Assembly: GCF_964204645.1 (NCBI RefSeq)
Contig: NC_134033.1
Location: 13,952,155 to 14,016,154 of the forward strand
Direction: 5' to 3'
Length of the DNA: 64,000 nucleotides
From: Tubulanus polymorphus
Taxonomy: Eukaryota; Nemertea; Palaeonemertea; Tubulaniformes; Tubulanidae
The translations under genes were made by a program, and so were the position numbers. Numbering within the stretch: position 1 is the stretch's first letter; every line of letters begins with the position of its first letter. Positions 19,757 through 34,400 of the stretch are shown here, one piece after another. The notes below the pieces were generated by a model. The model was not told the origin of the DNA, did not search any database, and saw only the letters and a list, made by a program, of their open reading frames with translations.

Positions 19757-22700
19757 GAATAACGAATCCATGTATTGGGGATGAATCCTGCACTGATTTC
19801 ACGAGAAAGTCGGAAGAGTTCCCTTTAAACTGACAACTGATTGATTCGACGATGTTCATCTTCAGGAATACTGAGTTAACAAAAATGATTGCACATGTGT
19901 TTTTACCCATTGATTTTTTTGGAAATTTCATATACATAAGAACGAAATGAAATCATATCATATCTTATAATCGGAAATACTACATCGACATCGTATATAC
20001 GTGTATAATGGTAGAAAATACGTCTGGTCTTAGTCTATGGCTCTTAGCGTATCATATACACGCTAAACACACGACGATAGACCTGATAGCTACTATAATT
20101 GTTGTTTACTGCTTTGAAGGAGATGGGAGTATTGTATGTTCTAACACTCGGGTAATTTGATAGAAACACACCCTTCATATAACAATGTAGATAGTAAACT
20201 GTTAATTTGAATAGAAATGAAGGCATCCATGTAATCTTTCGATTCGCAAAATCTAGGTGAGATAGTAGTAATTTAGCGATATATCTGTCAGATAGATAAA
20301 TCGTGTTTGGAGGTGTTTGGGAGGATTTTATTTCACCTATACGGTCTCGTGTGAAGTGATAGTCCAGGAGCTAGGTGTCATCTATTTACCAGTTCATGCG
20401 CACAGGTTTCGGGGGAATCTGTTGTAAATCTAACAAGACGATGATATTGAAATATATCCCACACTTTGAAAAGAGTTATATCTTGAGCTATTTATGTAGT
20501 AGTTTAATGAAGATGACTACTAGGATGTAGTCGAAACTTTGAGATTAATTTCCAGGTCAAGAAAACCTTTTCGGACTTGTTTTTTTTAGCTTGTATCATG
20601 TGAAGTGACATGTTTTAAAATCGACGTTGTACGTGTTGAGTATTTTCCGGTTTTGGCGACATGAATTCCCCGCTCACAGCTCGGCTCGCCGCCGCCGCCG
20701 GTGACGAGTTTCGACAAAAACAACGTTTTTATTATGTAACGCCGAACTGAACTGAATATAATAAATACACGTTGAAACATATCGACGTCTCGTTGCGGTG
20801 TATCGATAGAGAACTCGACTGACTGAATTTCCAGGGCACTTACAATACAGGAAGGAAGTCAAGCGTCGCTGGGCTTTTAACGCGTTTCCCCGCGTAAAAG
20901 TGGCCACCGTTTGTAGTTAGAACAGCAGACGGATGGAGAACGCTGATACTGCAACTGATGAAGTAATTAAGTATAATATGCTTTAGGGCCTAGCCACTGA
21001 GTCCAGTGGGGTCATTCATCGTCTGTTATCGCGTGGGCAGTCCGTGGTTATCGGTACGATCAGCGTGGTCAGTTTTGGCGTTGTCTATTTGTTGAACATG
21101 TTAAAGATCCAGAGGAGCGTCTTTGACATTTCGAAAGAAAAAATTCGATACATGAATATATACGTAGGCTTTCGAAAAACCAAAGTTTATTCAAAGGGTA
21201 AAAAGAGTCTGGTATTACATTTGGAATCTTATTTTAAACGTATCAAATTCAGAAACGATATAAGTGACAGCGCGCTGTTACCGATAAAGCAAAGTAACTT
21301 CAGTCTCTGGCGCTTCAAGTACACACACGGGGTTCTTGATAAACTCCCCCTCCCGCTTCTGTCTTGTCGCGGAAAGGCGGTGAGTAAAACAGACACCTGC
21401 TGCCATCTAGTGGACCGTGGCACCGTTTCCCGCATGATCCTGATGAATGGTTGAGATGCGTGTACGATTTTAAGTTCTTCCAATCGTGCGCCCGATGCCG
21501 TTGCTGCGGCTTTTAGTTTAAAAATGAAATCACATTTACTTAATTCGGTTTTATCCGCCGAATCTGACAGACTGCCGGTGTTGCGAGGAAGCTGTCAATG
21601 GAGTTTGCGTCGAGGCGGAGCGCGTGTATTGAATACAGCAGGCGGCGCGACGCTGAGACACACGTACACGCTATATTATAAACTTATCTGACGTGGTGTT
21701 GAATCCCCTCAGGGGTTCTAGCGCGCGATCAATGTCCCTTACCGTCACTACTTGCTTATCAGACGAAAGACGAAGAAGGAAAATTAACGGCGCTCTGCGA
21801 TGATGATGGTAATTAATTCTTGACTTTGATTCATTTTGGTTTTCCGGTGACCCGCGGTATTTCATTATAACGCCCTCTTAAAATAGGAAATGAAATATAC
21901 TGTAAACTGATATCGCAAACGACGTCAACGAATGGATCTGGACCTGGCAAAGCTACTGTGGCAATCGCGGATCCGCTAGGTGCGCTAGTGGTGAGCCGGC
22001 GTGCTTTCCGCGCAAATAAGAACTGTAGCATCAACACACCCACATAGTACCCATTAGCCAATATCTGAAAACATAAATGAAGAAATCCCACACTTCGAAT
22101 TTAAAATTATACGATAAAATTTATTATTTTGAAACCACATTATTGTAAAACATTATTGTAACTGTTTTACATGCGTCTACACACGGAGAAGGGGTTGGGT
22201 TTGGCCCCTACTTGGCCCCCTGCTTGGATCCAGCCCTGCGCACTAATCGGACTCCATCTTTCTCGTTGTAATAGCGTGGAATTTTCTATATGACTTGCAT
22301 CAACGTCGGTGGTTTGTATGCAATCCGTAATCGTTAAACTGATATATCCTTATTACGCAGCATGTCGGTCTATATCGCTTAGTATGAGCCGATTTCATAC
22401 TACGCAACAAGTCATACGAAATCCGGATAAAATCCAGATTAATTCGTCGCTGATTTAATGAGATGGCTGTAGCGGCAGTTCGTCTGCCATGTCACGTGTC
22501 GTATGCCAGTCAGTGAAACCGAGCAGAATACGATAAACACCGCGCGCTTTTCAATCACATGCATACAACGGAAGCTAATCTTCAACTTAACTGAAGATCC
22601 ATACACGAAACCATGTCTGCGGTTCAGACAAGATACGTACATTAGAGTTGCGATAAAAATGTAGCTAGAATATCATGTATTTTCGAGTGTTCAACTCCAG

Positions 22701-24885
22701 TTGAACATCTTTGACATAGCTGTGGTGATTTGACTCTGGAGTCGGTTCCACAGTTGTGTGAATTTGATTTGATTCTTGTTCCAGTTCTACCATTGTGTCG
22801 GTTTAATGTCTCTGGATCCAGTTCCCATTTTGCGGGTTTGATTTGACCCCGGATCCAGTTCCCCAGTTGTATAGGATAGAAAAGGCATACGTAAGTCGTA
22901 AATTTACGTTAAAATATCCAAATTGTAGACAATCTTTTTATCATCTTATTTTTAGTTTTCCTCTAAAACTATACGTTTTATAAATTCTGATTGCCGTCGT
23001 TAGAGCATTATTTATTTTTCCGTCAAGAGGGACGTGGAACCCAGTGCGAGAAAGCGTGAAAATCTAATTCTGAAATATCGCATCGTAAATGTCTATTTGC
23101 CGGTTGGCGCGTCGTTTGTTTCAATTACAAAACCGTACTCCGTTTCAAAACGCGCAAGCATTTCAAATTAACCGCACGCAACATCCTATCCCACGGGCCC
23201 GGGCCGGAATCCGGAGCCAGCCAATCGGCGGCGGGGATTTAGGCAGGCTCCGAAAATCGATATTTATAACCAAGACGAACGAGCGTTTAGGGAGCGAGAT
23301 TCATCCCGTATCGGCTGAACATAATTCGGAATTCTAAAACGCTTCATTCTCAGAAGGATAGATCTTCATATTCAATAGAGGGCTGTGTAGGCATCACCGG
23401 GACTCGAACTTTCTGGTTTGATTTCATGTCTATTTCCGCTACACGATTTAGAGCGTCGTTGAGTACGGAATACAATATAGATCTAATGAATGAAGATGAC
23501 GAGTCAAAGATTAAGTAGAACTCGAAGAGAAATGTTGTAAATGCTTATGTGAAATGATAATAGTATACGCATAGCTGCAAGACGTGAAAGAAGCTAATGG
23601 ATGAATACATGCAAATTTATGCAAATTTATATGGCAAAACCTTATGTCAACGCGATGCAATTCATTTCAAAGCAATACATCAGAATCTCTCCCCCTCCTC
23701 GACTGATCCCTGCAGTTTCTTAAACCCCATCTGAAGATCAAACAAAGTATGACGTCAGATCTGCATGACGGCTATATACAAGACGTCAAATTTCCGAAAC
23801 GGCCGAGTTGTTTGTCGAATGTCATTTCTATGATCGTTGACTTTTATCGTTTACTCGTACGGCATCAGTCGCGCGAGCGCGCTCTAGAGTTCAACGCCGT
23901 CATATCCGTTTAGTTCTTCGTCCGGCGCGACGTGAGCAGGAGATGAAGCCAGGCAGACGTGACTTCGATATGATATTTGTTGTTTACGACCGAAAATATG
24001 CGGCGGCAAACACGACGACATAACAAACAGACCTCGCGATCAGTTAACAGTGAGGCGCCACGGAGAACGTGCGTTGATTGGATCGTTACCAGACGACAGT
24101 CCTAAAATATTCCCTTTACGTCCACGTAGTCCGCGGCGTCGTACCCATAATAATGTACATATAAGTAGAATCATGGGGCGATTCACTTGGTCCACGTGTA
24201 TACAAGTATAGTTCTAATTGAGTTGTTGAGTTCAGTCTGGTCCCAGACGCCCTTTACAAATGACATTAGTATATTTTGATGTCGGTTACAATTTAGCTGA
24301 AATAGTCGCGTTGCGGATGTATGTATAGTTGTTGTGATTAGCGAAGAGTCGCGACAAACACCGGTCCACAATCTCGTTAATAGACCGCGCATATGGAAAT
24401 CGAATAAGACCAGACGAAGACTTGCAATCTAATATATTAACACTTTCTGTAATAGCATACTAATTCAACATATGGAGATAGCGATCCATCCCAGTCCAAT
24501 CATACCGCACAACCGAGTCTAGCACTAACCAGCGCTGATGGTTGAACTGGTTCGGCAATGTCGTGGGTTATATTCCGGACCCAGTCCCGGTTGTAGGTTT
24601 GACTTCGTGTCAGTTTGCAGTGTTGCGGTGGGTTCATTCTGGCCCAGAGCCAAGTATTATAAAGTCGTAGGTCAATATTCTGGCCCCAAGCCTAAACCCT
24701 TGACGAGTGGGTTTATTCTGGCAATGAGCCCAGCTCCACGAGATTACATTGCTTTCACTTTGGTCTGGGTCCTTTATTTGATCATACAGAGATAATGCGC
24801 ACGTCATGCGTATATTGTTCACCTGCATCATTTTGGACGTGAAATGTCAGAGTTCTGAGACCTTTTACTTCAGTTAATCGCTTTA

Positions 24886-25050
24886 TGTCCAATATGACGC
24901 GAATTACGTCCAATAGGACACGCGTTTCCTCTATTGGAACCAAGTTGGGGATTTTTCGGTGAAATTAGTTCTCGGAAAACTATCAATTAACCTCTTAATG
25001 TCCAATATTATGCGGATTACATCCAATATGATGCGTGTTACCTCTAGTTC
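24886..25050. repeat. Tandem duplication, period about 113 bp
   Basis: ATGTCCAATATGACGCG followed by GTCCAATAGGACACGCGTT recurs 113 bp later in diverged form (ATGTCCAATATTATGCG, ATCCAATATGATGCGTGTT). Within each copy the hexamer TCCAAT also repeats at about 22-bp spacing. Confidence 0.5.
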
Positions 25051-27038
25051 TAGGAATGCCATCATTCGTTGTAACATTGGAAGAAATGTAAAAATATCGT
25101 CTCAAATAAAAGGTGAGCCGCCACTTGACAGACGTCGTTTCAGGCAGTAATTGAGCTTTCGTGTTCGGGTCTCATTTCGTCAATTCATCGACAATAAATC
25201 AAACTAATTCTCACAATAATTTTCTGTCGTGTAACTTGTTTCTCTTGTGTAGGCGATCAAACGGGCGATGTGTGTTCTTCCCTCGGAACATTTCCGCTCT
25301 CTGTTGTTCTGTAATCGTCTGCCGCGCCGCCGGGAGTATAAATCACCGGATTTTCCTACATAAGTCTAGATGAACCTGACGCCGATTCATTCCTCCAGCC
25401 GCGGTATAATCAAATGATAATCGCTGAAAAATGCCATTCACACAAAATTCTCTTATGTTTCGCGTTAAGTTTCCGATTCCAGTTTTATTTGAAATACGAG
25501 CTTTCGCTGCTCATGTTAAGCAGCAGCATCGTCAGATCGATGATCATCATCACTCTTTATCCTGATTGTTCCATTGTGTACGTTTATTGATAGATGACTA
25601 AACTGCCAATCGAGACATTGAAATTAAATCGACGGATTTCTCCTTAGTAGAATTGTTTGTCTTCTCTACTAATTAAACTTATCTTGAATTGGATATGTCA
25701 TATATCATAACCATTTTTACCAATGCGCAGGTGAGCTCGGCGTCTCGTTTCCCTCACAGAATTTTGGCACATCAGATTCAGAATTTCTAAATATCTGTTA
25801 CTTTCCAAACAATAAAGTCCTTGTTTTTGCAAATCCCACGTAGGAAAATGTCACGATGAGTGTAATCCGGTGATTTTAAATCAATTGGCAATAGACAATG
25901 GAACGATCCATGTTTTTGGTTCAACTCCATTTTAATTGCCATTCAAAAACACGCTATAGCTCAGCCATACATGGCTTATCATTACATATCATAACATCCT
26001 TACCCTTAGCAGCAAATATCCTCCATCCTTATCTCCCAAAAATGATTACAATTAAAGTAAGTGGAATTGGTCTTAAAGCCTAGGTAACATGAGACACACT
26101 GGAGTTCGGTAGCGAAGGTTCTAGTATCTTAGATAAGAATATCTGTAAATAAAATATCTGTCTATGCTATATGTTTAACGCATGCAACATCGGGTTAACA
26201 CGGCTCGTCTTCTTCAACGATTCCGATTGCAGTTACCTTTGAAGACACGCCAGCAAAATGGCTCACAAATGAAACATTGAATTTCACTTGTTTTAATAAA
26301 CCCGTAATTCGAAACGTTTTCTATATTCGATAAAATGGTAGTTTATTTCAGTTTACTTTGTTTTCTCGAATTTTCATCTCGTCGACGCCGAACGTATCGA
26401 ATTATATCACCTTTAATGTTTTCTTTTTTTTAATATCGAACACGTGCGTTTTGTGTCGATTCGATTCTGCAGACGCTTCGGGCTTTCGTTTGTCGCCGCC
26501 GATGAAATTCTAGCCGTATTCATATAATTATTCCGATTCGGAGAGCGTGCCATAGAGAGGCAGATAGAGAAAGAAGAACTTTCCCGAAATCCATTAACGG
26601 TCGGCTTTTTTTCTCTTATCATAATTGAAAAAAAGAATTTCGTAGTTTGATAACATAATCACGTATCTAGATGATATTTTTAAGTAGGGCCTAACGGGCG
26701 TTGCTTCGTCAACAGACATTTTATCATCCAACATGATATCTGTAATGAAATAGACATAGACATACAAGACATATTTTGCTTCTCCCATTAGCGAAAAAGC
26801 ATCACAACTTCGATGACATACATGTGCATATATTTATATCATACAGTAAACCTCGTCTTACTCGGCAATGGCCAACTCGTACTTTTATAGCCAACTCGTA
26901 CTCGACAGGACAAACGAGGAACTGACATTTTCTGACTGCCTAACGTGTTTTCCTATCATTAAATTGGACCGATTTGTCCGATCCCAAGGCGATGTTGACC
27001 GTATTTGTGGCCCTACCGAGTGTTGCCGTGCTTTCGAC

Positions 27039-27183
27039 GGGGCCGGTTCCATTATAGGCGAACCTTAAGTCCAAAAATGACCTTAGATCATGAAACTAGT
27101 CTTAGGTTGTTATAGATTGGCTAAACTATTGATGACTTCAGTCTGGTCTTAAGTCAACCATGAACGAGGAACCGGTATCCTGG
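27039..27183. mobile_element. MITE-like element, family A copy 4
   Basis: GGGGCCGGTTCCATTATAGG at the left and GGAACCGGTATCC at the right act as inverted ends. The interior carries CCTTAAGTCCAAAAATG, AACTAGTCTTAGG and AGTCTGGTCTTAAGTC. The repeat directly after it (27180-27290) belongs to the GGAACTGG-type family. Confidence 0.65.
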
Positions 27184-30100
27184 ACCCAGTTCCACGGTTC
27201 TGAGTTATATTTGACTCCAGTGTTAAAACATCGAAAATGAACTGATTTTAACTCCATGAGTTATCTCTAATTGATAACTGTGGAACCGGGTCCGGATGTA
27301 TCTTATTCATTATGAGTTGATGATATTTGTAATAAAGCGGCCACAGACACACGAGTATCAGTATATACAGTTGTTGAGAGCCTCGAGTCTCCTCAATCCG
27401 GAATAAACATCGCTGGCCCCTTCATCAATCTCATCACCCGTCACCCATTCAGGAGCCTATTGATATTCAGGATCGATCAACGGCAAATAAAACCAGTGAT
27501 TGCTTATTAGAAAAAGGATCACAAATGTATTATGCGCGGGTATCGGCTAATACCCGGCGAAATCAATCAGAATCGATCTAAACAACGGCTCACGTCGTTC
27601 GAGCAGAAACTGCTAGACGACGCGCCACGCACGCCGCCGATGTGTCTATTTCCAAGGCAAGTCGACAATTTACAAGAGATACGTGACAAGAGATTCTTTC
27701 TAATGAAATGCTTGTACTTGACGTTAATTGAATATCAATTGATAGCACAGACGACGGCTAAATGGTGGCTGTCATTACAGAACGGGCTTAACGGGAGAAT
27801 ATGTGTTTTTGTCATCAACAAACGCCTTGACGTTTTCATCATGACGGCTTGACAACGGATAGCCCAGACTGCCAAATACAGACACGTCGGACTTAACGTT
27901 TCCGAAGCCTCGTCTATATACATCAAACCACCTAGATTCCGGTAATTCTGGTGTTCTGAGACGGAAGAAGCTCTCGTTAAAAAAAAAAGGTGACAACCAT
28001 CTTATATCAATCCACCGCTCATGATTCAAGGATCTACTTGCAACGTCTCTATGGGTGCCTATAATTTACATCCTCTGAAATTGATATTTGATCGAACCGT
28101 TGGGATTTCGATACGAGGCCCATCCAAAAACGACTCCGGGATAATTCATAACATCTGCGCGTACAAGCGCATTTAACCACAATTCACATTATCATATGCA
28201 TAATCGCATATACACAAATAATGCGTTCGTTCATTAGCAGGAAATCCCAAGACATTCCTCTGTATTCACTCGGAGCATTCAAAACACCATAATCACCATT
28301 AACAACATCGCCAGTATAAAGTGCCACTGGCGCAATACCTTCTCTCTCCCTCTCTCTCGTTCTCTACAGAGCCGTCCACACTGATTGCGTTGTGTAGAGC
28401 ATTTGAGAAAAGATGGCCCCTTCCATACGCTCTCTTATCACATCCCTTTAATCGCTGCCTTCAGCGTCATATAATCGATTATCCCAAGAGAGTTAATTGT
28501 TAATGAATCAATCACTCGATAATCTTGTGATGTCATAGGGGGATTTGGAGGAACGGCACTTGTTCCTGGAAGTGTAATGTAGGACAGATAAAATCTGTTG
28601 AAGGATGCCTGATGATAGATTGGCATTTTTCTTAATCGTGAGCACGTTATGCAAACCGAACTCAACCGAATAAATATCAGCACTTTATAAAGATTATAAA
28701 GTGCTGTTCGATGTATTTTGGTCTGGTCTTTACCGACCTGAAGTTCATTGGCGTAAGGCATAATTGTATTCCTTAAAAACCCCACTCGTTATTAAAGTTA
28801 GAAAAACTCGTTAGGATATATATATTTCACTTGCCAAACTTGCCAACCTCATTCATCACAACATCCGGATGACATTTTTTTCTTGCTGGTCTATGGAAGC
28901 GCTGGAGAGAGTACGGGTTTTGAATATCAACTCAGATGTATTGTAATGCATCAACAGATCTGTAAATCAATTATCGCAATGGCTGGTTACATTTCTGATT
29001 ATCATGTTTCGTGTATACCTGGTGGTGCGGTTTCATCATGAACCTATTCCATTATCAGGTCGAGCACCGCAGTGTCTGTGGACCTGAACGACCATCCCGT
29101 AGACATCGAGACGTCCGACGACGCATTAAGAATGCTGCGCGTATATTCTCCTATGACACGAGGGCGTCACATACTCTCATCGCATCCAATATCATAAACG
29201 CCGGTATTTAAAGCATCCCCGTATGACCCGCCGCGTGCTGATATAAAGCTCCACCGCATTCTCGTTCAATCATATTGTCTGTAATGTAAATATCAGAAGG
29301 TCTCATAACGAGGCAGGTGCTGATGTCTTCATAACGAAGAACAGCGTGGTGCAGTAATTAAACTTCCGCTTCTGACAGCTTCTTAGATATTTCTGACGAC
29401 CTGCCAGTGACGCCGGGAGAAATATAGAATCTGATCAATGATTTAAATCGGGTTTATTGGGACTGATAAAGTACGTAGTCGGTTTTTTCCTTTTAAAAAG
29501 TAAGATATGAACAATACAGCAGGCCGTCGTGTCTCTCTTCTCAACAGTAAAATAACCATTAGTAAATCGAATTGGGACCACGAGTTTGAGCAGTAGAGGA
29601 ATCTGTAGTAGGTTGGCAAGTTTTTTGGAAATGAAATATAGATTTTACCGATTTATACAAATTTTAAAAACGATTACAATTTTGAAAGAATACAGATATT
29701 GTAGTCTTACTCCAATAAGGCTACGATTGGTTAAGTTTGGATCAGTAATATTCAGCAGCACTTAATACTCATATCTTATTCGGCTGAGTTCGGGTTCGCA
29801 AGATGTGTTCGAATTAAATGCCAATCTATGTGACATATCCAATCTATATCACGTAGATGCTACATGTTCTACATTGGGGACTCGAGTGCATATTGGCTTT
29901 ACATGTAACTGAAACCGATGGTCAATTGGGTATTTGACAAGAAAAGAAAACAGATAAACGATATCAAAGAATAAAAAAGCTAGAATATACAACGATAATA
30001 TCAGATGTGTAAAGATCCAATTCCGTATTATCAAATAAAATCCGCCGAATTGCTCATGACTACCGTGGTCCCGGCGGATTAATCTCTGGTCGGTTTCGAT

Positions 30101-30281
30101 TATGCAAATACTCCGCATTGGTGAGCAGCTAGAATTGATTAAACACGAAATTCGTTTATATCATTCGACAGTATAACGTATGGTTTTGTTATGTCATTAT
30201 CTAGTTTACGTGGGACTGTTTTTATCAGGAGATTTGGAATCGTATGATACCCTGCCAGTGTTGTACGTTGCTCGATCTCCT

Positions 30282-30410
30282 CCTGGGGGCGGTTCCATAG
30301 TCAGGTCCTAGACTTAAGACCAGTCTAAGACCATCTTAGTTCTATATAGCCAATCTAACAACTTAAGACTAGTAGTAAGATTTAAAAGGCTAAGTTTGGA
30401 CCACCCGAGA
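30282..30410. mobile_element. MITE-like element, family A copy 5 (right end eroded)
   Basis: CTGGGGGCGGTTCCATAGTC, then TAGACTTAAGACCAGTCT and TTAGTTCTATATAGCCAATCT, matches copy 3 closely. The expected right terminal repeat is missing or heavily mutated. Confidence 0.65.
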
Positions 30411-30906
30411 TGACCCCTTAATCTGCCCCTGCGGTTTCATCAATGCTTATCTCCTCTTGTTCATGAACGACATAAGATTTTGTGGTCGAGAGACTTAGGC
30501 GAGAAACAGTATATTCCGCAGTTTACGGCGCAACTGGTGTCGTCGTTGTCGGCGTATTTTTAATCGAACAATATCGGATAGACAACATTTGACATCGTTA
30601 GTCGCTCGTCGCGCTTCGGTTTCGTGTCATGTTGTCGTAAAACGTATCAGAATTGATGATGTCATTATCGTACGATTCATTACAACCCGGCGGCTAGTAG
30701 CGTGTCTATCACAACCCCGCGCCGGTGAGCGCGTTCATCAACCCACCGACAAATCATTGTCAATCGTCTCTGTGTGGGTCGCCGTAATCTAACGTATTTC
30801 ATTGTGTCCTGTCGTTTGAGGTTAACATCCTATGAGATTAGATGATGTATGTACCTAGTACGCGGTATAGTTGTATATCGATCGTTTGGGACTCCCGCGC
30901 GTTCGG

Positions 30907-31470
30907 TTAGTTGTACATGAGTCTAATAGATGAACTCTCCTCCGGATCTAGAAAAGCGACATTATTTTTGTATTTGACTAATTGTGTATTGCTCTTGGCC
31001 TGTAACCTATGCCTCTGATCTATAGAAATTGACGTAATATTTGTAAGAAACAAGAAGGGTGACACATTCTCTCCCTGTCTGACACCTATCTTGCAACTAA
31101 AGAAACCCGAATGTTCATTACCATTAAAGACGCAAGATTTCGCGATACTATACATACTCCAGATAACTGTAAATACATTTCCACCCACATTATTTTTCAT
31201 ACGCTCAAACCATAGTTCAGAATGGGGAACTGTATCGAATACTTTTTTTAGTAATCAACAAAGCAACAATATAACTATTTTTGTAGGCAGTTACGATGCC
31301 AACAAGTGCTTTCAGTGTGAAAATACAGTCCGTGGTAAAATATTTACACCCAAACCCAGCCAGATTTTCATTTATTAACCGCACGCTTTGGGAATACTCA
31401 TTTAAACGTGCGTCATGTAAATTCAGAGTTGAGAACATGATAACAGACAATAGACCTATTGTAGCCACGT
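30907..31470 (-). pseudogene. Degenerate non-LTR retrotransposon reverse-transcriptase fragment
   Basis: Two minus-strand frames, 31468-31217 and 31200-30907, read as consecutive parts of a LINE-type reverse transcriptase broken by a frameshift near 31210. The first has FTLKALVGIVTAYKNSYIVAL; the second has KSCVFNGNEHSGFF and then KIGVRQGENVSPFLF (about 31086-31048), the well-known RT motif normally read as GVRQG-SP-LF. Further on, VKYKNNVAFLDPEE sits where the catalytic YADD box is expected, so both catalytic aspartates are lost. No endonuclease domain or ends are visible. It is inactive. Confidence 0.75.
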
Positions 31471-34400
31471 GCTTTTATCACGTGACTGACACCATATTGA
31501 GAGATTCCCGAAATTTCTGAATGCCCCCCTGCAATAAATAAACTGTCAATCACAGTCAATCGGTCTAGAAGGTGTTATACATCAATATCCTATGATGATA
31601 TACGCGTATAGCTCATTTTGGCCAATGTAATAAAATTATGATTGGTATGTTCTGATTTTTGGCTTGACTAAACGGGTCATGTGCCCGCAAGCATAAACAT
31701 GACTTGACCCCCTAAAATAGGCCCAGTCGGGCCAAAATAAGTGAAATTTATAAGCCTTAACTTCCATTCATTAATGACCCATTTTATGAAATTGACGTCA
31801 GAATCAGGCTCAAAATCAGGAACACTTCAGGACTTCACGCGAGTGTGCTCTACAATAATCGGTTCATACGACGCAGAATGACGACAATTTCATCTCGTTC
31901 GTGATAATATTGTGTAAATTTCGAACGAGTCGCTGAACCGGCAGTCGTTTGTTTACCGACTATGATTACATTTCGTAACCAGCTACCGTTTTTTACGCGA
32001 CGCCAGTCCGTATCGGAATAAATTGCCGGATCGTGTTGAAAATTACTGATCAAGCTAAAAGACAGACGACAGACGGCTGGGAATGGAACGTCGCTGCTGT
32101 ATGGATGCTTTATCAAAGTGATAGCCCGATTCGCGCACTCGAGGATGTCATTAGAAGGAGATCGAATCATCTGGGCCAGTTTTATTGTCACGCGTTCCAA
32201 CCTCAGAGACACACAGTTTTATGACCGACCCCACGAAATCAGGTCTAATCACGACGCAGTTATTTTTAGGAATGAATCCCTAACTACCATACACTAAAAT
32301 AGTGACTTCAATTGGAGACAATATGAATTAATAAATGTGCTTCTTGTTCCGCGCATTCAGTTGGTTCCAAAGATTCCATCTTAAAAGATCGGTGATATGA
32401 TGTGTAGGAATAAGACTGAGACTAGGCCTCCTAAAATGTCTAAAATCTACGGTTTGAAGTTCATTCTTTAATTATAAATTCTCGGGTCTAGACTCTGTTA
32501 AAATCGAGGAATAATAAAAGTATCGAACGTCTCTAGCGATCTGGGCTGCATATTTATAACTGTAATCAAGACTATTTTCGGTCTCCTGATTCCTGGGGAT
32601 ACGCAGTCTTTGAGCAGACCCTTCTAGCGTCGTGGACTACGAAATTGGATACTTTAGGCCAAACAACGTTCTGACCGCTTTTTACTTCTGTTTCTGTCAT
32701 CAACCTCTTCGGCACGGGATTTCCGATAATCGTGCCTCGCGTCTCATGGCTACTCCCACACAATTAACAAACAAACAAAATGAAGGAAGACACTACAAGC
32801 TTTTTTGACACGCATTTAACCCAATCCAGCGGCGGCGGGGGCAGAGATGAAGGCATTGATTGAAGGGAGGTCATTCAACGCATGGACGCGAAAAACGATT
32901 CTAGTCGATGTTTGGATTAATTACTCCAAAGGTCGATAATGCGCAGACGGGTTTAGAATACACGCGAAATGAAAATGGCCGCCGTCGTTCCTGAGGAAAT
33001 GCGAAGGCTGCCCTGTGAGGGCCTAGTGAAAAAATTGATCCCATTGTCTTAGGTACTGAAAAAACGTAACAAGAATATACTATGGTCAAAAGTTCTTTCG
33101 CTCCAGACCCCTGCGGTCAAACACGATGATTAAGAACCCACAGGAACTAATTCAACTGTCTTTTGTGAAATCATGAACTCTACCACGGTTTGAAAACGTT
33201 TTGAGTCCATGAACAAATCTCACCCTAGCGACATAGCCATTTTACTACTTTTTTAACCAGTGCATGCTATATCTTTTCTCATTAATTATATCCATTGCCT
33301 GATGAAAATAGTCTACTGGCGTGTTCCATGTAACCAGGCAGTTAGACGTCTTTTATACAGACAGGAAGTCGAATATGCCGACTTCCGTCGTGTGCGAACT
33401 CCATCTAATGATGTCCCCTGTCTGTAGAGACTGGCGTTGCTAGCCAACCCATCCACCAACCTCTCACACCGTTGACATTCGGGCCACACACGAATATTTC
33501 GTGTTTTAAGCGCCGCCAGACGCCTTGAGCTGGGTAGTAATAATTATGGTCGATTTAATGAACGGTTTTTATTTGCTATGATATCGTGTTCTGAACATTC
33601 ATGTCGTTTGGCGTAAAAAATCACGACCGTTAATTACGAAATATGATTCATCAACTGGTTGCTGCCGCTGCGGTCGCGCGGTGTTTACGAGTGTTTGTTT
33701 GTCGGCGCGAGATTTTTTTTCTCAAGGCCGTTGCGTCTGTGAAGTGTTTGGTCGTCGGTAGACAGCTTGTCGCGTTAAGAAATAAGGCTTCGATTCCTGG
33801 AGATTATTTTGGCTCAAATTCAGTCCACAATAAAAAGGAACGGTAAAATCATCGACCAGAGTTCATGTTTAAAAGTCGATGACACACAGGCGATTTGGTC
33901 AACGTTCCCATGTTGCATCATTAGTTGAGGTCGATATTTCTGAGCTTGTTATTGGGATAGACTCATGTTCAGTAACTGCGCTCCCAGGTGACAAAGTTTG
34001 TACTCGGAATAACCAGGCAAACCTATACGGAAATGAACCGAGAGTTCAACTGAGGAATCATTAGCCGTAATTTGCCGCGAACGACTTCCTTGCTAAATTA
34101 TCACCCGTTTAATATCTATAATTATATAAAGTTAATACTCGTTATACTTTAGGGGTTACTAAGTAAGTACCTACATTTACCGGGTCGTTAGTAACGAATC
34201 GCGGTAGGGAAGTGTTTATCCCTACCGCGGGACGGGAGTGTATGGCCCCGCCATTTGACAACGCGCGCACCACCTACAGAGAGACCCCTAATCAACTGCT
34301 GGAGTCAGACGCCGCGATTTACCTCTGTATCAGACGCTTGACATTTAATAAGTCAAGCGATGCTGTGATGATGTCATCGTAGATCGCGAGCTATTTAATA

